DNA of 64,000 nucleotides. Source: an uncultured Ruminococcus sp. Its GTDB lineage: Bacteria; Bacillota; Clostridia; Lachnospirales; Lachnospiraceae. The stretch is taken from contig UQKK01000013.1 of the NCBI GenBank assembly GCA_900541505.1, forward strand, positions 13,669 through 77,668, written 5' to 3'. The notes beneath the pieces are model-generated. The model was not told the origin of the DNA and ran no database searches. It worked only from the letters and a program-made list of their open reading frames with translations. Of the stretch, positions 51,391 through 59,107 are shown piece by piece; within the stretch, counting starts at the first letter, position 1; every line of letters starts with the position of its first letter. Made by a program: the position numbers and the translations under genes.

Positions 51391-52143
51391 TTAATGAAAA
51401 TAATGGTCTCCTATCTGGATTCCCCAGTTTCCGTTTCCAAAAGACATGCAGTCGCCTATGGGATTGCTCCCCGCCAGCGCGTCTGCCGCCGCCTGCCATG
51501 CTGTATCTGTGTAGCTTCCGCTCGCCAGCACAGAGTCCAGCCATCCGGTCATGGCAGGTCCAAACTGACCGGACTGATAGATAACTTCTGTAATCGTGTT
51601 GGGGTATGCGCTGCTGCGCACCCGGTTCATCACAACGGCTCCCACGGCGACCTGTCCCTCGTAGGGCTGATTTCCCGCTTCACAGTAAATAAGTGCGGCG
51701 AGAAGCTCCTGTTCACTCGCGGCTGCCTGGAAACTGCCCTGCCAGCTCTGGTCGGAGGCTGTCTGCGCAGCTGCCGTTTCCGCCTGAGCCTGGGCTTCTG
51801 CCTGCGCCTCTGCCTCGGCTGCCTGTGCCGCTTCCAGAGCGCGCTGTTCTTCTTCTGCCTTTCTCTGTGCTTCCTCCTCGGCTTTTCGAGCCGCCTCTTC
51901 TTCCTGTTTCTTGATATAGGCTGCTTTCGCCTGCTCTGCCGCTTCTTTTGTATCCTTTAAGGTTCCCTCCGGAACTTCCTCTAAAACGCTCTCAAACGTC
52001 CATTCTCCGTCCCGCAGGTCAATGCTCCCGATTGCCGCCGCCAGCTCCCCCGGCTGCGCCGCTATACTGTCAAAGCCCGTAAAGCCCACTGTACAGACGG
52101 TCACTGCCGACATGACAGCGATAAACCTTTTATATTGTTTCAT
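51391..52143 (-). CDS. SleB-type cell wall hydrolase with signal peptide and coiled coil
   Basis: 250 residues. A signal peptide (FIAVMSAVTVCTVGFTGFDSIAA), a mixed region, an Ala/Glu-rich coiled coil (about residues 70-135, KKQEEEAARKAEEEAQRKAEEE) and a C-terminal hydrolase_2 domain (ELLAALIYCEAGNQPYEGQVAVGAVVMNRVRSSAYPNTITEVIY) whose Glu in YCEAG is the expected catalytic residue. SleB-like enzymes cut peptidoglycan; in spore formers they act in cortex lysis or remodelling. ATG 52143 has AGGAGG upstream. Confidence 0.87.
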   Translation of the reverse strand: MKQYKRFIAVMSAVTVCTVGFTGFDSIAAQPGELAAAIGSIDLRDGEWTFESVLEEVPEGTLKDTKEAAEQAKAAYIKKQEEEAARKAEEEAQRKAEEEQRALEAAQAAEAEAQAEAQAQAETAAAQTASDQSWQGSFQAAASEQELLAALIYCEAGNQPYEGQVAVGAVVMNRVRSSAYPNTITEVIYQSGQFGPAMTGWLDSVLASGSYTDTAWQAAADALAGSNPIGDCMSFGNGNWGIQIGDHYFH

Positions 52144-52299
52144 ACTCCTACCTCCTGTTGATTGCAATATCTTTGCGCATATGTTAAATGTATATGCCTT
52201 TCATTTCATATTTATTACAGATATTACAAAAATGTTACAATCGCCATTCTAATATAAAAGATTTATTCTGTCAACTTTTTTATTTCTACACAAACCGAC

Positions 52300-53331
52300 T
52301 TATTTTGAAACTGCAAAATATTCTTTTACAAACTGCACGTAAACCGCCATGCTGATTGGCAGGCAATCCTCATCGATATCGAAATTTCCGTGATGGTGAG
52401 GCGCTGTGATTCCCTGCTCTTCATTGCGGGAACCGATATTCATGTAAGTTACCGGGCAGACTGCCAGATATTCCGCAAAGTCCTCCGCCCCAAGGCTTAA
52501 ATCCTGTTCCTTCACATGTTCTTTCCCAAGGATTTCCTCTGCCGCCCGCACTGCCAAATCCGTCAGATGGCTGTCATTGTACACCACCTTCGCCGTCGCT
52601 TCAAATTCTACCTTTGCCGTGCAGCGGTATGCCTGAGCCGAAGCCTCAGCCATCCGCTCGATTGCCCTGCGGTTCACCAGGCGCTGCTCTTCCTCCAGCA
52701 CACGGATGCTTCCCTCGATATAAGCATTTTCCGGGAGGATATTAAACGCCGTGCCGCTCTCGAAGATTCCCACTGTCATAACGGTGGGCTTCAGCGGGTC
52801 GCTCTCCCTGGAAATGACTGTCTGCAGGGTTTGTACCAGAGAAGCCCCTGCAAGCAGCGCATCTGCTCCGTTCTGGGGCGCCGAACCGTGACATCCTTTT
52901 CCAGTAATCCATATGCGGAATTTATCATTAGCCGAGGACATGACTCCTTTTCGGATTGTCACCTCCCCGGTGGGAAGGGAACTGGATACATGCAGTCCGA
53001 AGATGCCTTCCACATCGTCAATCGCACCGCTCTCCACCACTGCTCTGGCGCCCTGACCATTTTCTTCTCCCGGCTGGAAAATGAGCTTCACCGTACCCGG
53101 TATTTCTTCTTTGTGCTCCTGAAGATAGACCGCCGCGCCTAAAAGCGCCGCTGTATGCCCGTCATGTCCGCAGGCATGCATAAGTCCCGGATTTTGAGAA
53201 CAGTACGCATTGTCATTCAGTTCGTCCATCTCCAGCGCGTCGATATCGCCCCGCAGTCCGATGACTTTTCGCTGTTCCTTTCCTTCTATAACCGCCACAG
53301 TCCCGGTCTCGCCTGCTTCTACCCAGGGGAT
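52300..53331 (-). CDS. M20-family amidohydrolase, N-terminus missing at the contig join
   Basis: About 344 codons of an M20D peptidase: LRGDIDALEMDE, the metal motif MHACGHDGHTAALLG, IFQPGEENGQGA with catalytic Glu, and the lid domain GCHGSAPQNGADALL. Homology runs back to IPWVEAGETGTVAVIEG at 53,331, where a complete protein would have about 50-60 more residues with a start. Instead the frame meets a stop and unrelated sequence. A GTG at 53,298 is not a credible start since conserved residues lie before it. Members hydrolyse N-acyl amino acids or amide-linked peptides. Confidence 0.87.
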   Translation of the reverse strand: MPWVEAGETGTVAVIEGKEQRKVIGLRGDIDALEMDELNDNAYCSQNPGLMHACGHDGHTAALLGAAVYLQEHKEEIPGTVKLIFQPGEENGQGARAVVESGAIDDVEGIFGLHVSSSLPTGEVTIRKGVMSSANDKFRIWITGKGCHGSAPQNGADALLAGASLVQTLQTVISRESDPLKPTVMTVGIFESGTAFNILPENAYIEGSIRVLEEEQRLVNRRAIERMAEASAQAYRCTAKVEFEATAKVVYNDSHLTDLAVRAAEEILGKEHVKEQDLSLGAEDFAEYLAVCPVTYMNIGSRNEEQGITAPHHHGNFDIDEDCLPISMAVYVQFVKEYFAVSK

Positions 53332-53335
53332 AGAA
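53322..53335. other. Chimeric join between two genomes
   Basis: Left of here the minus-strand frame encodes the M20 family (…IPWVEAGETG); right of here the minus strand encodes the start of an aconitase X small subunit (MSRTFKGRVVLSPG). The bases TCCCCTGGG (minus strand, 53322-53330) fit both protein families (SPG in one, IPW in another frame), so a short shared word is the probable crossover. Gene style changes at once from Firmicute to Gram-negative with Tat signals. Confidence 0.85.
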
Positions 53336-53363
53336 CCACGCGACCTTTAAAAGTTCTTGACAT
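53322..53363 (-). CDS. Aconitase X small subunit (DUF126), truncated at the contig join
   Basis: AGGAGG (53371-53376) and ATG 53363 begin MSRTFKGRVVLSPG, then a TAG formed by the join. FKGRVV(L)SPG is how DUF126 swivel subunits commonly begin. It starts 14 bp after the large-subunit stop, the expected gene order. The remaining 120 or so codons belong to sequence not in this window. Confidence 0.75.
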
Positions 53364-53377
53364 ATCTAATCCTCCTA

Positions 53378-54805
53378 TCAGGCCTTTTGCGGCTTCTTGC
53401 CGGTTACGACGTACGACAGCAATTCATCGTCTTCGTAGAAACGAGCAGTGGAATAGGTTCTTAGCTTATTTGAGTTGGTGATGCACGGATAACTGGCGCT
53501 CACTTTGTTGATCATGTACATGGCACCGCAAAGGAAGCTAATGTGGATTCCATTTTTCTTCATGCGGGAAACCTGTGCCGGAGTTAAACGATCGATCACC
53601 AGCGGAGAGGCACAAAGGATGAGCGGAATCTCCAATTTATCTCTTCCTGCGGCGCGCAGTGCCGTGTCAACCCGTAGATCCCACTCGCGTAACTGGTTGA
53701 GTGTCAAATGGGGGCAACCCACAAAGGCGTAGCGGGGACGAGCTTCCGGATCTTTCCAAAGGACGGGATAGTTGGCTTTGGTTTGTGCCAGAACTTCATC
53801 CGTGATAACAAAGGTTTTTGCCGTTTTGGTCAGAAGTTTTTTACCGAGCTTCTTTGCTTCAGGGGTGATGTTTTCAACGTGGTAGAGGCCGACAGCACCG
53901 TTAGACGCCGTTGCAGCGCCGAAGTCCTTCAGGTAGTCGTCTACGGCTTCGGACAAGTACGTCCCCAGGAACTGGTCAAGACCGGTGATGTAGGGAACTT
54001 CCGCGCCGACTTTCATGCCAATAGCTGAACCGAGAAGAGTAGCTGTCGGTAACTTAGAGGTTTTGATTTCAATATGCCAAGTGGCTTGACGGGCTTCATC
54101 GGTCAAGAAGCCGAAATATGGGGTCTTGCCGGCAATGGAGCAAAGCATCTCAATCGGACCGCTGTTGCGATTGCATCGTGCTCCGATGACACTGTTCGCG
54201 TAGACGACTGCACTTGATTCTGCCCAAGCGAGTACGTCACCGAATTTGGGGCGATTGCCCACTTCGGGCAGGTAACAGGTACAGGAAAAACTCTTCTTGC
54301 TGCCGTCTCTTAGGCCAAGCTTGACGACTTGTTTGTCCCATCGTTCCTGATGGCAGTAAAGACTGGCGTTTTCCTTCTTCTCTTCTTCCGTGTATTCAAT
54401 GTTTTCGTAGTCCATCGGGTACGGATCGATGGTGAACGGACGCTTTGCTTTGACGCCTCCTTCTATGAGAACGTCGGCCAGGTCGTATAAAGCGTCCAAG
54501 CCCTTCTGGCCCATGCCTGTCACCCAATGACCGTCATTGGACACATCAAGCAGATAAGGTGCTTCAAAAGCATCTCCGTAAGCAATCACGGACTTTAGGA
54601 CTTTGGCCATCGTTGGGCCTTGTTTGCCGTTGAGAATGGCAATTTCTTCGTCCGTAAGCGCCATCTTGACACCTTTGATGTGCTTTCTTGCCGGATCTGT
54701 TTTATCAGATGCCACTGCAGAACCAATGGTGTTGAACAAAATTGGAGCAGATGCCGCGCTTGTACCCAAAAGCGTGACGAAAGAGCGACGCGAAACTGAT
54801 TTCAT
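53378..54805 (-). CDS. Aconitase X large subunit with a Tat signal peptide
   Basis: 475 residues. The N-terminus MKSVSRRSFVTLLGTSAASA has the twin-arginine motif SRRSFV, a hydrophobic stretch and a probable cleavage near SAVASDKT, all preceding a standard aconitase X domain (ALTDEEIAILNGKQGPTMAKVLKSVIAYGDAF, SSAVVYANSVIGARCNRNSGPIEMLCSIAGKTPYFG, AFVGCPHLTLNQLREWDLRVD). ATG 54805 has GGAG 8 bp upstream; a longer frame lacks a site. Tat export fits a folded Fe-S enzyme working in the periplasm. Characterised relatives act on cis-3-hydroxy-L-proline inside the cell. I know of no exported member. Confidence 0.82.
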   Translation of the reverse strand: MKSVSRRSFVTLLGTSAASAPILFNTIGSAVASDKTDPARKHIKGVKMALTDEEIAILNGKQGPTMAKVLKSVIAYGDAFEAPYLLDVSNDGHWVTGMGQKGLDALYDLADVLIEGGVKAKRPFTIDPYPMDYENIEYTEEEKKENASLYCHQERWDKQVVKLGLRDGSKKSFSCTCYLPEVGNRPKFGDVLAWAESSAVVYANSVIGARCNRNSGPIEMLCSIAGKTPYFGFLTDEARQATWHIEIKTSKLPTATLLGSAIGMKVGAEVPYITGLDQFLGTYLSEAVDDYLKDFGAATASNGAVGLYHVENITPEAKKLGKKLLTKTAKTFVITDEVLAQTKANYPVLWKDPEARPRYAFVGCPHLTLNQLREWDLRVDTALRAAGRDKLEIPLILCASPLVIDRLTPAQVSRMKKNGIHISFLCGAMYMINKVSASYPCITNSNKLRTYSTARFYEDDELLSYVVTGKKPQKA

Positions 54806-55164
54806 ATTCAAGTCTCCATGGTGACTCCAGGCCGTCACAAAGGGGTATGACTATTAACCTGAAGTACTAATTCCTCAGCATAGATAGGAGATTTTTGAGG
54901 GACAAGAAGAAATGTAGTGAAGAGGATAAAGTGGAAACCCTTAATGTGCCGGATTTAAATTTTGAATCGTACAGGGATACGTGGAAAAGTTTGGGTTATA
55001 GAGATCGTTTGCTCTTAAGTTAGATTTCGGTTAATGATTGTTGGAAAGTTCGGAGTTGGCTTCAGTTTGGAGTCGATAAAAAAGCCCCGGTGCGGAGAGA
55101 ACACCGAGGCAAATTTGCAAATCTTGGAGGCGCAATGTATTGCGCCTCTGCTGATTACGAATTT
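54806..55164. promoter_or_regulatory. Gap between urocanate-reductase-like gene and exported aconitase X
   Basis: About 360 bp. A minus-strand terminator for the flavoprotein gene lies at 55,079-55,111 (GCCTCGGTG/CACCGGGGC then TTTTTT), and a perfect AGGCGCAAT/ATTGCGCCT stem at 55,131-55,150. The remaining 230 bp upstream of aconitase X is AT-rich and shows no sigma-54 site or the CAATCCGACCGG operator. Confidence 0.5.
55079..55111 (-). terminator. Terminator of the urocanate-reductase-like gene
   Basis: Minus strand GCCTCGGTG (TTCTCTCCG) CACCGGGGC TTTTTT; a G-A/T-C change is tolerated in the stem. Confidence 0.8.
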
Positions 55165-56922
55165 TTATTTAGCGGCTTCAGCGGCAGCCTTACCAGCGAT
55201 GCGACCGAACACAATGATGTCGGTATAAGCATTGCCGCCGAGGCGGTTCGTGCCGTGCGTCACACCCGTGACTTCACCGGCAGCCCAGAGACCCGGAATC
55301 GCCTTGCCCTCAGCCGTCAGAGCTTGTGCCTTTTCGTTGATACGTACGCCGCCCATCGTGTGGTGAACGCTCGGAACGGCCTTGATGACGTAGTACTTGC
55401 CCTGCGTCATGTCAACCAAGCCGGAGCGGTGGTTGAAGTCCTTGTCGTTGCCCTTGCCGGTCATGGAACTGACGCGATTGACCGTGCCCTTGAGGCTGTC
55501 GAACGGAATCTTGGTGAAGTCAGCTACGCACTTCAGATCATCACAGGTAGCCATGATGCCCTGCTTGGTGAATGCTTCGTATTCCGTCGGATGTTCTTTG
55601 ACGGTGTTGGAAATCGAACCGATCTTGTCGTTCCAGAGCACCCAGCAGTAGCCGCCGGTCTGCTTCAGGATGGCTTCGGACAGCACGTCACGGCGCTGCA
55701 GTTCTTCCACAAAGCGCTTGCCTTCCTGATTGAGCATGATGGCCCCGTCGAAGCGAGCGTCAGCGATCAGTTCGATCACGCCGGAGATCGGGTCGCAGAT
55801 CGGATAGGTCTGGATGTAGCCCATGTTGACAAGCTGAGCGCCAGCACGTTCGGCCATGTAGAGAGCTTCACCTGTCGTGCCCGGGGCGTCGGTGGTCTTG
55901 AAGCGTTCGTCGATTTTCGGGTTGTACTTCTTAACCATTTCGGGGTTGGCACCGAAGCCACCTGTTGCGAGCACAACACCGCCCTTGGCGTTGAAGGTGT
56001 AGCTTGCACCGTTCATCGTGGCCTTGACGCCGACAACGCGGCCGGACTTATCCTTGATGAGTTCTTCGGCCTTCATGTTGGTGATGACGGGAATGCCCAG
56101 TTCATCAGCCTTGGCTTGGAACTTGGTGATGAATTCCGTGCCGGTGTGGCCGACTGGAATCAGAGCGCGCTTGCGGGAGTGACCGCCGAAGAAGAAGAGG
56201 TTGTCGTCTTCGAAGCGAACGCCGAGGTAGTCACGGCACCATTTGGCAGCGTCAAGAGCGTTATGCGTCATTACCTTGATGACGTTCATGTCACCCTTCA
56301 TGTCACCGCCCTTGTAGGTGTCTTCAGCGTGCAGTTCGGGGGAGTCATCGTTGATGCCGAGCTTGGGCTGAACCCAGTTCTTAGCTGCGTTCATTTCAGC
56401 GCCAGAAATCAGGGAGTTACCGCCGACGGCAGGCATCTTTTCCAGAAGCACGACGTTAGCGCCTGCATTCTTGGCTTCGATAGCAGCGGAGAAACCGGCG
56501 CCACCGGCACCGATCACGACCACGTCATAGGTCGATTCCTTCGGCAGAGTCTTGACGACCTTCTTGATAGCCTTCTTATCAGCCTTGCTGAGTGTCACGC
56601 CGGCTTTTTTGGCAGCATCGGCCACAGCGTCCAGGAAGCCCTTGGAAGAGAACGTGGCGCCGGAAATGGCATCCAGCTGCACGGAGTTCGTGTCAATTAC
56701 GTGCTGCTTGAGATCCGTAAAGACCTTCGCTGCCAGCACAGGGTTTTCCTGCTGCTTGACAATTTTGATGTCCTTGATCTTGCCGCTGTCAAACGTTACA
56801 GCAACAGTCACATCGCCATGTTTACCGACACCGGTACCTTGCGTGGTAACGGGTGCAGCCGACACCGCAGCCGCGAAGACCGAGCAGACCAGGCCGGCAA
56901 TCAAAGCACGAGAGAAATGCAT
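55165..56922 (-). CDS. urdA: Periplasmic urocanate-reductase-like flavoprotein (FMN_bind + FAD)
   Basis: 585 residues. A Sec signal (ALIAGLVCSVFAAAVSA), an FMN_bind domain with the flavin-attachment motif DAISGAT (84-90, FMN on Thr90 by ApbE), then a fumarate-reductase-like FAD domain (VVVIGAGGAGFSAAIEA at 134-150). At the substrate site, where fumarate reductases have IQxHPT, this protein has IQTYP with Tyr373; Asp388, Arg411 (ELQRRD), His520 (VHHTMGG) and Arg560 (HGTNRLGG) also occur. From memory this Tyr and these positions match Shewanella UrdA, which reduces urocanate to imidazole propionate with electrons from the membrane. Thiourocanate or another aryl enoate is possible. The upstream gene, same strand, is a secreted lyase homologue. 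Confidence 0.83.
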   Translation of the reverse strand: MHFSRALIAGLVCSVFAAAVSAAPVTTQGTGVGKHGDVTVAVTFDSGKIKDIKIVKQQENPVLAAKVFTDLKQHVIDTNSVQLDAISGATFSSKGFLDAVADAAKKAGVTLSKADKKAIKKVVKTLPKESTYDVVVIGAGGAGFSAAIEAKNAGANVVLLEKMPAVGGNSLISGAEMNAAKNWVQPKLGINDDSPELHAEDTYKGGDMKGDMNVIKVMTHNALDAAKWCRDYLGVRFEDDNLFFFGGHSRKRALIPVGHTGTEFITKFQAKADELGIPVITNMKAEELIKDKSGRVVGVKATMNGASYTFNAKGGVVLATGGFGANPEMVKKYNPKIDERFKTTDAPGTTGEALYMAERAGAQLVNMGYIQTYPICDPISGVIELIADARFDGAIMLNQEGKRFVEELQRRDVLSEAILKQTGGYCWVLWNDKIGSISNTVKEHPTEYEAFTKQGIMATCDDLKCVADFTKIPFDSLKGTVNRVSSMTGKGNDKDFNHRSGLVDMTQGKYYVIKAVPSVHHTMGGVRINEKAQALTAEGKAIPGLWAAGEVTGVTHGTNRLGGNAYTDIIVFGRIAGKAAAEAAK

Positions 56923-57044
56923 TTAAGCCCCCTTTGAGTTTGGAGAAAGTAGAGCTGTTCTCTGTTGAATCCAGAGACAGTCGTATGAAGTAATAAATAA
57001 AACCGGGAATATAAAGCGACCGCTTCCCAATTCTTATTGGGTTG

Positions 57045-57074
57045 CATTATACAACAATCCGACCGGTCGGATTG
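57045..57074 (-). promoter_or_regulatory. urdA promoter with 20-bp palindromic operator
   Basis: CAATCCGACCGGTCGGATTG (57055-57074) is a perfect palindrome immediately upstream, on the minus strand, of a TATAAT box (57045-57050). It covers the -35 region. A near copy lies at the same place before the lyase-like gene, so one regulator, of TetR type judging by the site, probably controls both. Its gene is not in the window. Confidence 0.65.
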
Positions 57075-57099
57075 GATTTTGTTTTTTGGTTTTTGCCGC

Positions 57100-57150
57100 A
57101 AAAACAAATAAGTAGCGGTCGTGTTGCAAAAAGGCGACACGACCGCTACT
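57100..57150 (-). terminator. Terminator of lyase homologue 1
   Basis: AGTAGCGGTCGTG (57111-57123) is the exact complement of CACGACCGCTACT (57138-57150); on the minus strand it is followed by TATTTGTTTTT. A second stem, ATGAAGTGCCG/CGGCACTTCAT, lies at about 57,166-57,190. Confidence 0.8.
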
Positions 57151-57204
57151 AAGATCACCAGGCCGATGAAGTGCCGTTGCGGCACTTCATCTTATTTGGG
57201 TGAA

Positions 57205-58863
57205 TTACTTCACTTCCCAGTTCTTGAGGATCTTGATACCGTTTTCAAGATCACCCGAGAAGATACGGTCTTTTTCAACAAACGGAACCACCTTGCGGTA
57301 GGCCTTGTAGAGAGCGCCGGTCTTATCGGAGAGCTTGACATTGTCCTGCTTCATCTTGCGCAGATCGATAGCCTGCGTGTTGTGCAACAGTTCCATGGAG
57401 TACAGGTCGAACATATTGTTCGAAGCGCGCTTCAGGCGTTCAGCAACGCGCGGAAGGTTCGAAGCGGAGTCTTCGATGTTGCCTTCAACCGGAGTGCCGT
57501 GCATCGAAATCGGGTTAGCGAGTTCGATGTTTTCAGCATAGATCGAGACCATGGAGTCTTCGGTTGCGCCGAAGGCGTGGCCGTTGGGGTTGTTCGGACC
57601 GGCCAGGTAGCGAGCCAGACCGGAGAAGCGGTCTTCGTCAAGACGCATCGTACGGTGCAGAGCGTTGTGGCTCACGTGGCTCAGAGCGATCGTGGCACGC
57701 TGGGCGGCGATGGCGATCGGCAGCGGTTCGAAGTTGGCCGACGGAATGATGGCGCCCTTGACGCCGTCCTTATCCACGAAGTACTGCTTGACCTGGGTCT
57801 TGTCGAAGTCTTCCTTGGAGGCGTTCAAGATCACGCCGGGGTTGTCGTCCGAGCTGTTGATCTGGATGTTGACGAGTTCGTCGAGTTCCTTCAAAGCACG
57901 CTTGGCTTCGGAGATCGTGTACACGGTCGTACGGAAGGAGAGCGGATCCTGCAGAGCACGGGTCTTGTCGAAGTTCCAGAGGTAAGAACCCTTCAACGTA
58001 GCGCGCATTTCAGCAGCGGCTTCTTTCAGGCCGGTGAGCGGGTGGTTGTTCACAGTCTGAGCAAGGAACGGAGCCACGTTGCCGTTCATGCCTTCAAGGG
58101 TGAGGCCGTAAACGACGGGGGAAACCTTAAGAGCCTGACGCATCGTACGCATGGCGTCCATCGTCATGGCGACGCCAACGCAGTTCGAAGACAGAATGCC
58201 GAGGCCGTCCTTGCCTTCGGGAACCAGCGGAGTGATGCCCTTCATCTTCAGAGCTTCGGCGCCGGAGACGACCTTGCCGTCCACTTCAGCGCGCCATTCG
58301 CCCATCATCACGGAACCGATGTGGGAAGCCAGCGTGATGTCAGCGTCGCCGATGGAGCCGCGGGTGGGGACAACAGGCGTCACACCCTTGTTGAGGAAAT
58401 CACGGTAGAGCTCAACAACGCGGGGCTGAGCGCCGGAACGACCGGTCAGCATGGTGTTCAGACGAACAACCATGGCCAGACGGGTCACTTCTTTGGAAAG
58501 GGCCGGACCGTAGCCCACGGAGTGGGAGCGAAGGATGTTGCGGTTGAATTCAATGCTGGCCTTGCGCACTTCGGGGGTGAGGTCACCCTTGGCGTCAAAG
58601 AGATGGTGGTCCTTGTTGAGGCCCACGCCAACGGTCAAACCGTAGATTTCAACGCCGGCACGAGCGGCAGCCATCACCAGACGGTTGGAGTCGGTGACCT
58701 GTTTCATGGCCTTCTTGGAAATGGCCACTTCTTCGCCCTGGGCGATACGCCAAGCCTGATCCTGCGTGAGGTCGGCGCCGGTGAGGGTCACGGTAGCGTT
58801 AGCGGCACCGGAAAGTAAAAGGAGAGAGGTTGCCACGGAAGCTGCAATGGGAGTAATCCGCAT
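57205..58863 (-). CDS. Secreted histidine ammonia-lyase homologue lacking the MIO triad (1)
   Basis: 552 residues: a Sec signal (PIAASVATSLLLLSGAANA) and a full aromatic-amino-acid-lyase fold. Kept are the catalytic-loop Tyr74 (EIYGLTVGVG), Asn227 (LSSNC), Gln305/Arg311 in QDPLSFR and Glu464 in GNIED. The segment that holds Ala-Ser-Gly in true ammonia-lyases (GSVGASGDLAPLAH) reads GSIGDADITLASH (169-181), one residue shorter and without Ser, so the MIO electrophile cannot form. The QDPYS Tyr is Leu308. Ergothionase, a relative that expels trimethylamine from ergothioneine, also works without MIO. Same strand as the urdA-like gene, each with its own promoter. I infer a periplasmic betaine lyase; amine-free lyase or isomerase chemistry is an alternative. 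Confidence 0.75.
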   Translation of the reverse strand: MRITPIAASVATSLLLLSGAANATVTLTGADLTQDQAWRIAQGEEVAISKKAMKQVTDSNRLVMAAARAGVEIYGLTVGVGLNKDHHLFDAKGDLTPEVRKASIEFNRNILRSHSVGYGPALSKEVTRLAMVVRLNTMLTGRSGAQPRVVELYRDFLNKGVTPVVPTRGSIGDADITLASHIGSVMMGEWRAEVDGKVVSGAEALKMKGITPLVPEGKDGLGILSSNCVGVAMTMDAMRTMRQALKVSPVVYGLTLEGMNGNVAPFLAQTVNNHPLTGLKEAAAEMRATLKGSYLWNFDKTRALQDPLSFRTTVYTISEAKRALKELDELVNIQINSSDDNPGVILNASKEDFDKTQVKQYFVDKDGVKGAIIPSANFEPLPIAIAAQRATIALSHVSHNALHRTMRLDEDRFSGLARYLAGPNNPNGHAFGATEDSMVSIYAENIELANPISMHGTPVEGNIEDSASNLPRVAERLKRASNNMFDLYSMELLHNTQAIDLRKMKQDNVKLSDKTGALYKAYRKVVPFVEKDRIFSGDLENGIKILKNWEVK

Positions 58864-58942
58864 GATTGGTTCAATCCTTTGATTTGAGTTTAGGAGAAAG
58901 CGTGCGCCCCAGGTCTTAGCCGGGCGCTAATTTCGGAAACCG

Positions 58943-58972
58943 ATTATAGGAGCAATCCGACCGGTTGGTCTG
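58943..58972 (-). promoter_or_regulatory. Promoter of lyase homologue 1 with CAATCCGACCGG operator
   Basis: CAATCCGACCGGTTGGTCTG (58953-58972) matches the left half and centre of the palindrome at 57055-57074. On the minus strand CGGATTG-CTCC-TATAAT places it against the -10 box at 58943-58948, the same geometry as before the urdA-like gene. Confidence 0.6.
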
Positions 58973-59107
58973 AACAATGCTTTTCTCAGACTCGATTGAA
59001 CGCACAATTGGATGTTGGTTGATTGAAAAATCTTTTTAATTCAAATATCTAAACACAATTTGAGCTAAAGCAAAAGACTGTTAATTGGGTATTTCAGCAT
59101 CGTTGTT

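Noticed and set aside
53322..53335. Natural horizontal transfer or phage/IS insertion at the join
   Set aside because: No mobile element, attachment site or duplication is visible, and both genes are cut mid-frame with unrelated genome styles on either side; misassembly explains this more simply.
55090..56937. 615-codon plus-strand open frame opposite the urdA-like gene
   Set aside because: Mirror frame of a G+C-rich gene; no ribosome site, and the minus strand has clear flavoprotein motifs and a signal peptide.
57121..58818. 565-codon plus-strand open frame opposite lyase homologue 1
   Set aside because: Shadow frame rich in His/Val/Gly from codon bias; the minus strand encodes a recognisable lyase fold.
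57205..58863. Ordinary histidine ammonia-lyase (hutH)
   Set aside because: The Ala-Ser-Gly triad is absent, QDPYS Tyr is Leu, a signal peptide is present and there are no other hut genes.
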